NCBI GenBank assembly: GCA_943787725.1
Contig: CALSNM010000009.1
Location: forward strand, 1 to 64,000
Direction: 5' to 3'
From: an uncultured Flavobacteriales bacterium
Lineage (GTDB): Bacteria > Bacteroidota > Bacteroidia > Flavobacteriales_D > Parvicellaceae
DNA: 64,000 nt
Positions 29,780 to 41,100 of the stretch are shown here, in pieces. The notes beneath the pieces were generated by a model, which was given only the letters and a program-made list of their open reading frames with translations, made no database searches and was not told the origin of the DNA. Positions within the stretch are counted from its first letter, which is position 1. Each line of letters opens with the position of its first letter. Position numbers and translations under genes: made by a program.

Positions 29780-30940
29780 TTAAAGCTTCATGATAAATGC
29801 CAAAGCGTAATAAGGCGGTCTGTTTTCATGAGAGGAGGGCGCTGTTGCAATATTCTTATCTCCAGAGTTCCCAACATGGTTGTCAACTGTTATACCAGTA
29901 GTTTCTGAACTTGTCTCATCATTACCTTCATTGTCTCCATTACCAGAATCGTCTATTCCGCCGCCGCCAAGACTATCATCCAAATCTATATCATGATTGT
30001 GACCAGGGTCGGTAATTGAATGTCCGTGATTAATAGAGTGATTGTGGTTTGGCAAAGCACATTGCGAATCCGTTAATGTAACTGTATTTGCTCCACCTTT
30101 ATTCCCTGGCGAATAACCCGCTCCTGCAACTGGATCTGTTGAATTCTCCCCTCCTGATCCCACAATAAAGCGCTCTCTTAAATCGGGTGCAACTATATCA
30201 CCTCCTCCTGCTAACCTACCATAGGCTTCGCCATCGCAAAGTGCCCATCCTGCAGGAATTGTGGTTCCTGACCACATAATAATTGCTCCTACCGGAATAA
30301 GTTCATGTCCGTATTGTCGGACCACACCAAATACATTTAATGAAGATGTGTCTGATGCCGACGCTCCAACTTGAACTCCTCCACCGCCTCCTTCTTGTAG
30401 TTTAAGTGTTCCTGCAGTATTAGCATTTGTCTTAACCAATATTTCATCATTATCGATAGACAAATGAGTGTCCGCATCAGACTGACCAATCAATAAAGGA
30501 GCTGAAGTGTTTGCTATATTAACATCTTTTGTTTTTAAGGCAATATGCAAGTTGCCTTGAAGACCTGAGGACAATCCAATTCCGACCCCTCCTATTGCAG
30601 AAGTAAACCCTGTTGGGTTAAAATATACATCAATTGGGTCAGGTCCAGTGAATATACTTTTCCATGGTGTTATAGCGTTAAACCAATTACCTGAACCTTT
30701 CAAGAAAAAATTTTCTTTATAGTACATCAATAAGCCTTCGGGAGCAGCAGACAACGAACCACTATTTGGATTACCTGCCGAATGAGGCATCAACAAACCT
30801 AAGCTATTGCCGTTCGTCAAATCTAATATTGCATTCGCATGCGGCAATGGTTGATCCCCTATACTTACTTGGGCGCTAGTGGGACTGATTTCAATAAATA
30901 TTGAAATGCAAATCAGTAATAATATCGTTATTAATTTCAT
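29780..30940 (-). CDS. Phage-tail-collar-domain surface protein A
   Basis: The product has 386 residues and a signal peptide ending 'ISPTSAQ'. Residues 25-215 are shared with the next two genes ('VSIGDQPLPHANAILDLT', 'APEGLLMYYKENFFLKGSG', 'MDNDEILVK'-like, 'TLKLQEGGG'). A Phage_Collar-type segment follows: 'IPVGAIIMWSGTTIPAGWAL', 'CDGEAYGRL', 'APDLRERFIVGSGG'. The C-terminal tip is rich in HxH motifs ('NHNHSINHGHSI', 'GHNHDIDLDD') and ends 'ENRPPYYALAFIMKL'. In phage T4 fibres such His clusters coordinate metal and shape receptor-binding tips. No T9SS sorting tail is visible, so the way it is retained at the surface is unknown. It sits 10 bases after paralogue B. Confidence 0.83.
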   Translation of the reverse strand: MKLITILLLICISIFIEISPTSAQVSIGDQPLPHANAILDLTNGNSLGLLMPHSAGNPNSGSLSAAPEGLLMYYKENFFLKGSGNWFNAITPWKSIFTGPDPIDVYFNPTGFTSAIGGVGIGLSSGLQGNLHIALKTKDVNIANTSAPLLIGQSDADTHLSIDNDEILVKTNANTAGTLKLQEGGGGGVQVGASASDTSSLNVFGVVRQYGHELIPVGAIIMWSGTTIPAGWALCDGEAYGRLAGGGDIVAPDLRERFIVGSGGENSTDPVAGAGYSPGNKGGANTVTLTDSQCALPNHNHSINHGHSITDPGHNHDIDLDDSLGGGGIDDSGNGDNEGNDETSSETTGITVDNHVGNSGDKNIATAPSSHENRPPYYALAFIMKL

Positions 30941-30950
30941 AGTTATTTAT

Positions 30951-32060
30951 TTATAATTTCATGATATATGCTAAGGCATAATAAGGAGGTCTATTTTCAT
31001 GAGAAGCTCCGCCACCTGTACTGGAAATTGTGTGATTATGATCACCTCCAGAAAAACTGAAGTTGCTACTATTATTGGACCTCCAATATTGTTGTCCACC
31101 ACCCCCACTTGCATCGTGGTCTAAGCCATCTGTATCCATATTGACAATCGTATGAACATGTGAACCTCCAGGCTCTGTTGTGTGGGTGTGACTAGGTATT
31201 TGAGCCTCTGCTAAAGTTACGCTATTTTCTCCACCTATATCGGTTATCGAATACGCTCCTCCTGCTCCAACTATGAATCGATCTCTTAAATCAGGCGCAG
31301 TAATGCTGCCACTTCCATCTATTTTCTGGTGAGATAAGCCATCGCATAAGGCCCATCCAGAAGGGGCGGTAGAGCCTGTCCACATGATAATACCGCCTAC
31401 AGGCACCAACGCAAAACCATGTTGTTGTATTTCTCCTGTTACATTTAACGTTGACCTATTTGTACTTGCAGTATATGGAATAATAGCAGGATCTCCGACC
31501 TGAACAGTTCCTCCGCCTTCTTGCAGCTTTAACGTCCCGGTATTATTGTTAGCACCATTTTTTACTAAAATTTCATCGTTGTCCATAGACATGTGAATAC
31601 CTGCGTCAGAGTCTCCTATTAAAAAAGAGGCAGAGGTATTTACTGTGCTAACATCTTTACTGTTCAAAGCAATGTGCAAATTCGCTTTTATGGTATTAGA
31701 AATGCTTCCATCAAGGCCAATTCCTACTCCTATATATCCCGTTGGATTAAAGTATACATTACCAGGTGTTGCTCCAGTATAAATGCTTTTCCAGGGAGTT
31801 ATGGAGTTAAATGTTGTACCTGAGCCTTTCAAGAAGAAGTTTTCTTTATAGTACATCAACAAGCCTTCGGGAGCAGCAGACAATGCCGGATTTAGATTTG
31901 GGTTACCTGCCGAATGGGGTAGCAACAACCCTAAGCTATTGCCGTTCGTCAAATCTAATATTGCATAACCATTAGGCGATAATTGATCTCCTATACTTAC
32001 TTGGGCCTTTGTATTTAAAAGGGCAAAAAGAGAGAAAAATGCTAAAATAATAACTTTCAT
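30951..32060 (-). CDS. Phage-tail-collar-domain surface protein B
   Basis: The product has 369 residues with a signal peptide ending 'ALLNTKAQ'. The N-terminal half is almost identical to protein C, also at the DNA level. The collar segment reads 'VPVGGIIMWTGSTAPSGWAL', 'APDLRDRFIVGAGG'. The tip differs from A and C: 'SHTHTTEPGGSHVHTI', 'GLDHDASGGGGQQYW', 'GGDHNHTISSTGGG', then the shared 'ENRPPYYALAYIMKL' end. The gap to gene C is four bases and to A ten bases. The pattern is a constant stem with a variable, His-rich head. Confidence 0.83.
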   Translation of the reverse strand: MKVIILAFFSLFALLNTKAQVSIGDQLSPNGYAILDLTNGNSLGLLLPHSAGNPNLNPALSAAPEGLLMYYKENFFLKGSGTTFNSITPWKSIYTGATPGNVYFNPTGYIGVGIGLDGSISNTIKANLHIALNSKDVSTVNTSASFLIGDSDAGIHMSMDNDEILVKNGANNNTGTLKLQEGGGTVQVGDPAIIPYTASTNRSTLNVTGEIQQHGFALVPVGGIIMWTGSTAPSGWALCDGLSHQKIDGSGSITAPDLRDRFIVGAGGAYSITDIGGENSVTLAEAQIPSHTHTTEPGGSHVHTIVNMDTDGLDHDASGGGGQQYWRSNNSSNFSFSGGDHNHTISSTGGGASHENRPPYYALAYIMKL

Positions 32061-33095
32061 ATTTTTATAGTTTCATAATATAGTACAAAGCGTAAAAAGG
32101 TGGTCTATTTTCTGTGTTTGAAGCTCCAGTAGATTCCGTATTAGGCACATCTATATTATGCACATGCGCGCCTTGCGTACCCGCGGTTGAAAAACTATGA
32201 CTATGGCCGCCAGATGCCGTATTTTCTGATCCTAAAGGACAACCACAAGCCCTATATTTTGAGCTAGGACCTCCCGTAGTTCCAGAATGAGCATGGGCTC
32301 CTTCTGTTCCGGCCGTAGCAAATGAAATAGGGTTCACATCATGCTTGTGTGCGCTTGACACACTTCCTCCTTCCGAATTAGAACCCGGATTACCATTATA
32401 TGATGAACCTGCTCCAACCACAAATTTATTTCTTAAATCTGGTGTGCCTCCAGCCCCATTGCAAAGTCTCCAATTAGTATTGGCAACACCCCCAATTACC
32501 GGATTAACTCCGCTCAATGTGCCATACCACATTATAACAGAGCCGCTAGGAACAAGATCAAATCCATTTTGCTGCACTGCTCCATATACATTAAGTGTAG
32601 ATGGAGTAGATGGAGATTCTCCAACCTGAACAGTTCCTCCGCCTTCTTGTAGCTTTAACGTCCCGGTATTATTGTTAGCACTATTTTTTACTAAAATTTC
32701 ATCGTTGTCCATAGACATGTGAATACCTGCGTCAGATTCTCCTATTAAAAAAGAGGCAGAGGTATTTGCGGTGCTAACATCTTTACTGTTCAAAGCAACG
32801 TGCAAATTCGCTTTTATGGTGCTAGAAATGCTTCCATCAAGGCCAATTCCTACTCCTATATATCCCGTTGGATTAAAGTATACATTACCAGGGCTTGCTC
32901 CAGTATAAATGCTTTTCCAAGGAGATATTGAGTTAAATGATGAACCTGAACCTTTCAAGAAGAAATTTTCTTTGTAGTATATCAACAGTCCTTCAGGAGC
33001 AGCAGACAATGAACCACTATTTGGGTTACTTGCCGCATGAGGCAGCAACAACCCTAAGCTATTGCCGTTAGTCAAATCCAATATTGCATCCGTAT
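31501..33095. repeat. Near-identical stem-coding repeat shared by collar genes B and C
   Basis: The stretch from 31501 to about 31960 (gene B) recurs from about 32627 to 33095 (gene C) with only scattered differences over roughly 460 bases. A more diverged third copy lies in gene A (about 30380-30840). The tips outside these stretches are much less alike. This indicates recent duplication or gene conversion limited to the stem-coding part. Confidence 0.75.
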
Positions 33096-33201
33096 CTGGT
33101 ACTGATTGATCTCCAATACTGACCTGTGCATTTGTCGTACTTGAATAAAATAAACAAGCAACAATTAAAATTGATACTGACTGATTTAGCTTCATCATCA
33201 T
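32065..33201 (-). CDS. Phage-tail-collar-domain surface protein C
   Basis: The product has 378 residues; its ATG overlaps the stop of the FN3 gene by four bases. Two Met codons precede 'MKLNQSVS', so the exact start may be a few residues later. The signal peptide ends 'SSTTNAQ'. After the shared stem, the collar part is more divergent ('PSGSVIMWYGTLSGVNP', 'WRLCNGAGGTPDLRNKFVVG'). The tip has 'HKHDVNPISF', 'EGAHAHSGTTGG', 'GGHSHSFSTAGTQGAHVHNI', a CxC pair ('ACGCPLG') not seen in A or B, and ends 'ENRPPFYALYYIMKL'. It is the first of the three collar genes in transcription order. Confidence 0.82.
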   Translation of the reverse strand: MMMKLNQSVSILIVACLFYSSTTNAQVSIGDQSVPDTDAILDLTNGNSLGLLLPHAASNPNSGSLSAAPEGLLIYYKENFFLKGSGSSFNSISPWKSIYTGASPGNVYFNPTGYIGVGIGLDGSISSTIKANLHVALNSKDVSTANTSASFLIGESDAGIHMSMDNDEILVKNSANNNTGTLKLQEGGGTVQVGESPSTPSTLNVYGAVQQNGFDLVPSGSVIMWYGTLSGVNPVIGGVANTNWRLCNGAGGTPDLRNKFVVGAGSSYNGNPGSNSEGGSVSSAHKHDVNPISFATAGTEGAHAHSGTTGGPSSKYRACGCPLGSENTASGGHSHSFSTAGTQGAHVHNIDVPNTESTGASNTENRPPFYALYYIMKL

Positions 33202-35183
33202 ATTTTTATTGTGGTCTTTCCAGACCTAATTATATCTCCATCTTTAGTATAGCCGCGTACCTCTATTTCAAGAGGAGCATTCAATTCTTTCTTCACCTTA
33301 AACTCAGTATAAATAGAAAGACCTGATGCAGGTCTTAGTATTCCCGAATCATCGGTAACATAAACAACATACCCTTTCATTTCATGTGTTTTTATCTCAT
33401 CCCACTGTATTGTAACTTGTTTTTTCTTATTGTTATAGTTAGCTTTTGAAACCATTATGGTATCCGTAACAGGTGCTTTTGGTATTTCAATTTTAAAAGT
33501 ATTCGAAGTTTCTGAAACATTACCTGTTACGTCGACTGCTTCAATGACATACAAATAAGAATCCCCTTTATCCGCGCGCCTATCGAGATAAGTCGCTGTT
33601 GCACTTGGTATCAACTTAATGTTTACTTGTTCCTTGGCTGCAGAGTCATTGAAACCTGACTTATAAAGATTATAGCCTTTCAAATCAGGATCAACATTTT
33701 TTAACCAATTAATTCTAATGTTGCCTTCTTCAAGAGAAACGTTTTTAATTACCGGCGTTAAGGGAGGGGTTACATCCGGCATTTGTGCTAAAGAATTAAT
33801 CGATGGCTGACTGCGATTAAAATTGGTGTCGATTGCCACTACCCGGTAAACAAATTTATTCTTAATATTCTTCGAAAGACTTTCTATGTATTGAGTTTCC
33901 TTAATCGGAGTTGAGTTGACGTTAATATAACGATTATCTTCTGGGTTCTTGTGGTTTAAAGACTTTTGTATATAATAGCCTAGAAGGTCTGATTCTGAAT
34001 TGGCTCTCCAGGAAAGTTTTATTTCTCCTGAGGTCGCTTCACTTACCAGGTTTTTCGGAGCACTAGGTGGCTCAACATCTTTAATTTCAGTAAACATAAG
34101 CCCTGATGACGCCTCATTACCTGCAATATCTACTGAAGAAACAGAAAAGTAATGCCCGCCTACGCTCATTCCAGCTAAGTCATACGATTTGCTCTCTTTT
34201 GAGATTAGCTCTGCATTTACTTTTATAAAGGAGCTATCTGGATTCTGGCCTGTATAAACATTATAACCTGCCAAATCAGCTTCGTCAATTGCCTCCCACA
34301 CCACATTCACTTTTCCTATCACCGAGTTGGGCGTCAATTTCAGCCCGAAAGGCATTTGTGGAGGAACAAAGTCTTTCATTGGTGCAGCTACTTCAGCAGA
34401 CATTTCCGATCTCTGATTAAAATAGTCTACTGCCTCAAACTTATATGTATAGCCTGTTTCATACACAATATTGGTATCAACAAAGAAAATAGAATTCTCA
34501 TTGTATTTTTTAGCGCTTTTTGGCTGAATCGCCCTAGGGCCAATTGTTGTTATTTTTTCATATTCACCTTCTCCTATCTCTTTCCTATAAATTTCTACCC
34601 CATAGTACCTGTATAATTCAGGTTTCCAATTAAAAGTAATGTACTTCTTTTTCCTGTTCAGCGTTGGGTTTTCCGGAGGCATAGGTTTACTGTACTCAGA
34701 ACACATTATTTCTTTAGACTGAGCAAGCTCTTGTTCTGTTCGCCATTGACCAATGCTATTTTATACGTATATTTTGTGCCCTTTCTGTGCGGTTTTATCA
34801 TGGTACATAATTCCACTGTAACCAGCCATTTCATTGCTATAGATTGACTTAATCAGAACAAAAGCTCGAATTATACTAACTTTTAGGTCTTCGTAAGGAG
34901 ATGCAATAAGAGCTGCATGCAAATCTGCTTCTTCTTTGTTTAAACCATGGCCATCAGGCAAAGATTTTCGTGGAACAATCGGCGTCGTATTCAACTTTGT
35001 CCACGATGCGCTTTCCGAACTCCGATAAACATTGAATCCTTCCGGGTGATAGAGATATTCATAAATCCATTTTAATTGTATGCCTTCTCCTGATGCAAAG
35101 TCATTGGTAACAAACAATTCCGCTTCTCCCTGCGCCTTAGCTGTTTGGGCAAACAATATAACTATGTAAAGTATCTTTTTCAT
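33198..35183 (-). CDS. Fibronectin type III repeat protein (two compensating frame breaks)
   Basis: The frames starting at 35183 and ending at 33198 are the same frame. Between 34741 and 34781 that frame is interrupted. Dropping one base from CCC at 34779-34781 gives 'QKGTKYTYKIALVNG', and a lost base near 34741-34750 returns to 'TEQELAQSKEI'. The reconstructed product is about 661 residues. The signal peptide ends 'TAKAQ'. About six FN3 domains follow, each with 'GYNVYxxxxxxxxFxKVN' and 'YxVxAVDxxGNxS' features (for example 'DLAGYNVYTGQ', 'FSVSSVDIAGNEAS', 'DLKGYNLYKSG', 'YVIEAVDVTGNVSE'). No sorting tail is visible. The start is four bases after the giant protein and the end overlaps collar gene C, so it is firmly inside the operon. 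It is probably a spacer or connector protein. Confidence 0.8.
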
Positions 35184-35187
35184 TTAT

Positions 35188-38100
35188 TTAAAAACTCGTA
35201 TTAAACGACATGTCAAAGCTTGCGCTTATAATATCTAGAACGGTAACATAGCCGCTTAGACTACCCGAAACCTGTGTCTCTGTTTCTAAGAATTTGGCCA
35301 ATAGCTCCCCTGAAAGACCCGCTTCAGCTAAGGTGCAGGAACCACTAACACCGACCGCCCAATAACTGGCTCTTATCGCCACGTATAGGTCTAGCCAAAT
35401 CCCTGCTTCTAATAATTGAAAGTCAGGATAGAGCTCTGCTGTGGCTTTAACGCCTAACTCCGCTGATGCCTCAGCCGAGAGGCCAGCTCCAATAACACTG
35501 CTTCCGATTTCAACAGAAGCACTTGCTCTCCAACCTACAAAGACACCTAAATCAACGGTTGTAGCAGAAGAGGTCGACTCTATGCCTAACCATCCTCCAC
35601 CTCCAAATCCAGAACATGTCGGATAAACCTCTATTCTTTGCTCTTCCGTACCAAGGTCCAGCTTAAATCTACTAGGAGACACATCCAATGCCATAGCACC
35701 TTCAATACAAACAGGACTATTTCCTGCAACAGCTGCATTTGCCACAAATCTGCTATTTTCGCTGTCAAAAGATAACTCTATCTGTCCTCTAATACTTCCT
35801 CCACCTTCATCAGCAATACTATTAGTGAGATGTGAAGGGCCATCCATAGCTTCTACAGTTCCTGATCCTTCCAAATACTCTGCTTCTGGTGGCACAGGTT
35901 CCGAACCGGTTATTGGTGTAATTCCCGACTCATCCTTTATAAATCCATAAACTGAGGAACCATTAATAAATCTAGTTTCTATATTTTTTTGAGCGTCGAC
36001 AGTAAAAGCAACTTCACCAAAATCAGGAGACTCTACACCAACCGTAACATCTTCATTTCTTTCTCCTTCTACATAAATCGTATGTCCATATGCCGTTACA
36101 TCAACTCCTGGCTTATTGCCTCCGCTTCCTCCTCTAATGCCTAATTCATAATCTCCTTGTTCATAGGTAACATAATGTGTGGGAGTAAACAAACCGATGG
36201 TTCTCTCTCCATCGGTCATTTCAATTTCCAACTCCTTACTTAGCGTTGCTGCATAGTTTCCATCCACAAATGAAAGTTTTTCATCCTGCGTTAACGCAAC
36301 ACTTTTAGTTCCATTTTTTAACTCCAAGAAATTATCATCTCCACCGATAATCAACTCTGTGCCATTGTCGCTGTATTTTGCACTGTTATTATTAACTTCA
36401 ATAAACCTTGAATCATCAATATCAACATGTAAGTATTCCTCATCGTTAATGGCAAAGTGTTTTCCTGAATAATCAACTTCAAAACCAGAATTATTGACGA
36501 AAAATCGATCTTCGCCATCCGTTAACTCTATTGCTTGAGCTCCTTCTTCATTGAGCACTGCTATACCTCTATCACCGTCGCTCATGGACAACCCACTTGT
36601 GCCAAGCTCAAATGACCTTGTTCCATCCGAAAAGCTCAGAGACTCTCCATTGCTAAATTCAGCTTGGATATCATCATACGTAAAGCTTACTTTTTGGTCT
36701 GCTTTATCAATCGATAAGCTCTTATTAGCCCCATAAGCCATACCAAAGGCACTTTCACTTAAATAAATACTATTATCGTCTTGGCTCAAAGCAAGTTCGT
36801 CTTGAGATAAATCAATAGTTTCTGTTCCATTCGTAAAGTATAACGCCTCTGAACCCAGTCTAACTTCGTTTTCTACATATTGCAGACTTAACAAATGTTC
36901 TTCTATTTTTAATTTTTTGTCTTCAGACAAAATAATTTCCATTTCATCTGGACTTAAACTAACAGACTTACCATCCTCAGCTAAACTCATCCCCTCCGGA
37001 GAAATCGCCAAAGACCTATTTGGGTCGTTGTAGGTGATTTCTTTTTCATCCGAAATAGTAAACGACTTTTCATCGTGGGATGCCGTTAAAACACCTCCTG
37101 TATATTCCAAAGAGTTTTGAGCATCGTAAGCCAAATAGCTTCTTTCCTCACTTACTATTAATTGCTTGTCTCCTTCTGTAAAAGATAACTCCGTTGAAGA
37201 AACACTATAAGCCCTTCCTTCTTCAGAGTAGGATAACTCATCTTCTGAAATTGCAAGGGCTTTTCCATCAAAATTCACCTCCAAGCCATTTTGCGGGTGG
37301 ATCTTAAAGTTTTTCCCCTCCTCATACTGAACAAATAGCTCTTTTTCTTGGTTATAGCTCATTTGTTTGTCTCCAGACTCAGCTGAAATCCCCGCACTGC
37401 TAATCGATGTACTGTTGTATCCATCTGTATAGTTCAGTCCTTCTGTTGAAGAAGCAGATACTTCATAATTATCGTAAACCAAGGAGCCTTCTGTTGGTGT
37501 TAATCGTAATTGATTTGTTGCACCTTGCTTAATCGTTAGCTCACTTCCCTCCAGTGATGCCTCGTAATCATTATATTTAACTGAGTAATTGCTTCCTTCT
37601 TTTTCAATTAAAAGATCATTTCCTGCAACATATCCTCTAATAATTCCATCTTGCAAGTCGGCAGCTTGCACATAAACCGAGTCGGCACCTTTCAATAAAG
37701 TAACGGCACTATTTCCTCCATTTATGTAGGGCCTTACTTGAACATCTCCAAATGTAAACACTTGAGACCAATTAACGTCCGGCACATTCGTATAATCATA
37801 TACCTCTTCATCATCAACATAAACCTTGTTATTTTGAACAAGTAAACTATGACCTGAATAGCTAACATACTCTCGATCATTACCCAAAATAACTTTTGCT
37901 CCCATACCTTCATATTCGATTTCCTTTAAAGATCCCTGAACCGTTCCCTTTAATGAGTGATCGCCTTTCGTAAATACCGTTGTGTAGGCATCGTCTTCTT
38001 TTTGAGCCGAAATGCTGAAATTATTTGTCAAACCAAATGTGATTTTCTGGAGCGTAGGGGAGTAATCTAATTCAGACAAAATATTTCCTTTTTCAAAGCC

Positions 38101-41100
38101 GATACCGAATGATTCATCTGATAAAGATGCACTTCCATCCATTGTTAAATCGCCTTTTTCAAATTCAAAACCGCCACTTTCGTTATTAATGTCTCCGGTA
38201 ACGGTTACGCCTAAATCTCCATGGTCAAAACTGATCGAACCTACACCGCTGGTATTTGCTGATAAACCAAATGACCCCAATGAATTCGTCAAGCCAATTC
38301 TTCCCATATTTCCAGCTATACTAGCAGATACTGTTTGCCCATTTCCATTATAATATACAGAGTCAAAGTCTGTCGATGTTCCATGTGAAAGGTATAATTC
38401 GTTACCAGCATACCCCAGCCCTAAGCCAATTTCACCTGAATATTTATAAAGACCTACACCTACGTTCCCATCATTATATCTCATGAAGCCAGTACCGTCT
38501 GACCTCCTTGTTAATGAAGCTGGCCCAGAATACATGTGTATAGAATCATCCAAAATCGCGGTAAACTCCAGGCTTGATTTCTTGATATCTATCAAGCCGG
38601 TATTTTCTGTTTTGTTTCCTTTTAAGTGAATAAAATCACCTCCATCTCCAACATAAATTTCTCCCGCTGTTTGCGGAATATTTACACCAAGCCTCGTTTC
38701 AATATTTCCTTTTTTGAACCCGACAAGTCCACTTCCGTCGTCACTTCCCTCAATAGAAAACTCGTATTCACCTGAAGATACAAAAAGAGAGGATTCCGTT
38801 TCTCCCACAACCCCTCTTACAGTATTGTTGTCAATACTAATGTCCAATTCGCCTGTCGCATCAGCAGCTCCTTTCGCGAAAATACTATTAGAGCCATCGG
38901 TCAATAATAAAGAACCGGATTTTTCTTCTAAATCAGCATTCACTTTTATTTGATTGGAGCCTTTAATCACCTCAATCATGCCTTTGTTTTGATTGTTTGA
39001 CTGAACATTCAGCTCAACATCTGAAAAAGCAATATTAATATATGACGAGTCTTCCGTAACTCCTGAAGCGAGTATCTTGTCGTCAAAGGACAAGCCAATA
39101 TTCCCTGTGTTGTTCGTGCGGTCTGCAGCTATCGTAAATTCAGCCGTATTGTCTTTATAGTGCACGCTTCCTGCCGTACCTTCGGTATTGCCTGAAATGC
39201 CAAACTCTTGTTCTCCATTTTTCAACAACAGACGAGCCCTGACTACTTTCTGTTAATTCCGCGAACAAGCGCTTGTCTCCGCTCACCAAATCAATATGAC
39301 CCGTGTTATCCTCTAAATCCGCTCCTACATCTATTCTGGTGTCGCTCACGTCAAGTAAAAAAGTACCTCCTTTTCCATATTCTCCTGAAACATCTAAGGT
39401 AACTCCCGAAGTGTTTAGAGCAAATGAAGCGCTCTTTTCAAGCGTGTTTACGTTTGTGTTCATTGCCAAACCGTCAATCGATAGATCGAATGAACCTTCG
39501 CCAGACTCCTTGTCTCCAGAAATACTGAACTCGTTCGTGCCTGCCGCTAAGCCAAGATAAGCAGAACCAGCAGTATTAAAGCCTGTTTCAAATTTTAAAT
39601 CGCTTGACAATTCCAAATTAAGGTATCCGCCATCCGTTTCAACTCCGAAATCAATCGACTTGTCTCCATATGCAAAAGCCAAAGTTCCTGTTTTATCAGC
39701 CCTATTAATTCGAGTTGCAAAAGAAACATCATCATATGTTAAATCTAAATATCCCTCATTCGTTCCTTGAATCCCTAATGATAAAGACTTACCGTCTAAT
39801 CCTAATCCTACTCCAAAAGAACCTGCGGCATTGGCGTTAAAACTTAAACTTCCTGGGCCTTTGCTATAATTAAACCCTATTCCAGGTGTAGAACCTAGCT
39901 CTGCGTCAAAACCAAAAGCCAGGTCACCCTTAGCAAAATCCATAGAGCCTTTTGTTAAGCCCTCCGCTTCGATTGTTAAGTCACCGCCGCCGACACTAAA
40001 AGTTAAGCTTATTGGACCTATTGCCTCCAAAGCTTCCTCCACTATTGCTTCTCCAACGGCAGATGTCATTCCGCCTCCAGCGGTTCTTCTATTTGTGTTC
40101 AGAAATGATCCGTCACCACTCATTGAGATAGTAAAGTCTCCTGATTCTAATACTTGAATTTCTGCGCCAGCATCAACAGCAAAAAGAGTACCTCCTGTTT
40201 GATTGTCAATGATCTGCATATACAGCCCCGCGCCAAATGCCATCTCTGGATCAATTACATATTCCGTTTCGTTTTTGGACATATGGTGATAAATCTTCCC
40301 CTCCATTGCCACTAAATTGAATAATGGAGGAACTGGAATACCCAAGCCTTCTCTATCATTAAAATAAGCATCGAAATACCAAAATTTTACTCCATCTCTA
40401 TCTCCAAAAATCATATTCGCCCCAACATCTATTTGCGTAGGAACCTTAAGGCTACCATTTATTCCTCCTCTAAATGATGTTCCCCATGTAGGGTCGTTAT
40501 TCGACAACTTTAAGTAGCCTTCCATGTCAACAATAACATTGTTTATTGCAATAAACATTTCATAGGTTGTCAATGTTGGTTCTCCCGGGTTAATATCCTC
40601 CGGAACAGAAATAGCCGGCTCTGGCTGTGGGTTTGTGGGACTAAAATCAGGCAACACAACATCACCTCCAACTTCTTCTACACTAGATATAGCAAGTAAC
40701 GGAGGTCCATCTTCACCAACTACATCTTCACCCATATCCAAAGCAGCGACATACGAAAAGACGTAGTTTCCATTAAAAAGCGAAGCGCCAACCTCGCTGA
40801 CATAAGCGGCAAACCCTTTATATTCTCCTTCAACTTGAGTGTCTAAAGAGTTCGAGCCACTTTTCGATCCTATTCCTATAGTGTTGTCTCCATAAACCCT
40901 AAAATCGCTAATCCCTGAAACCAATGCGCTTATTCCTGTCAAATCAGCATCTATTTCAAGGTCTAACCTTTCATTTTCAGCAAACACAGCTCTGTTTATA
41001 GTAATGTCTACCCGATTTTCTCCACCATATGGGTTGAACACCATATCTCTTTGGGTGAGGTCTTCGTTCAAATAACCTTGAGCCAAACCATCATTAGTAA

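Noticed and set aside
29780-33201. Collar domains as evidence of a prophage
   Set aside because: The three proteins have signal peptides, sit in a T9SS surface operon and have no capsid, terminase, portal or integrase genes nearby.
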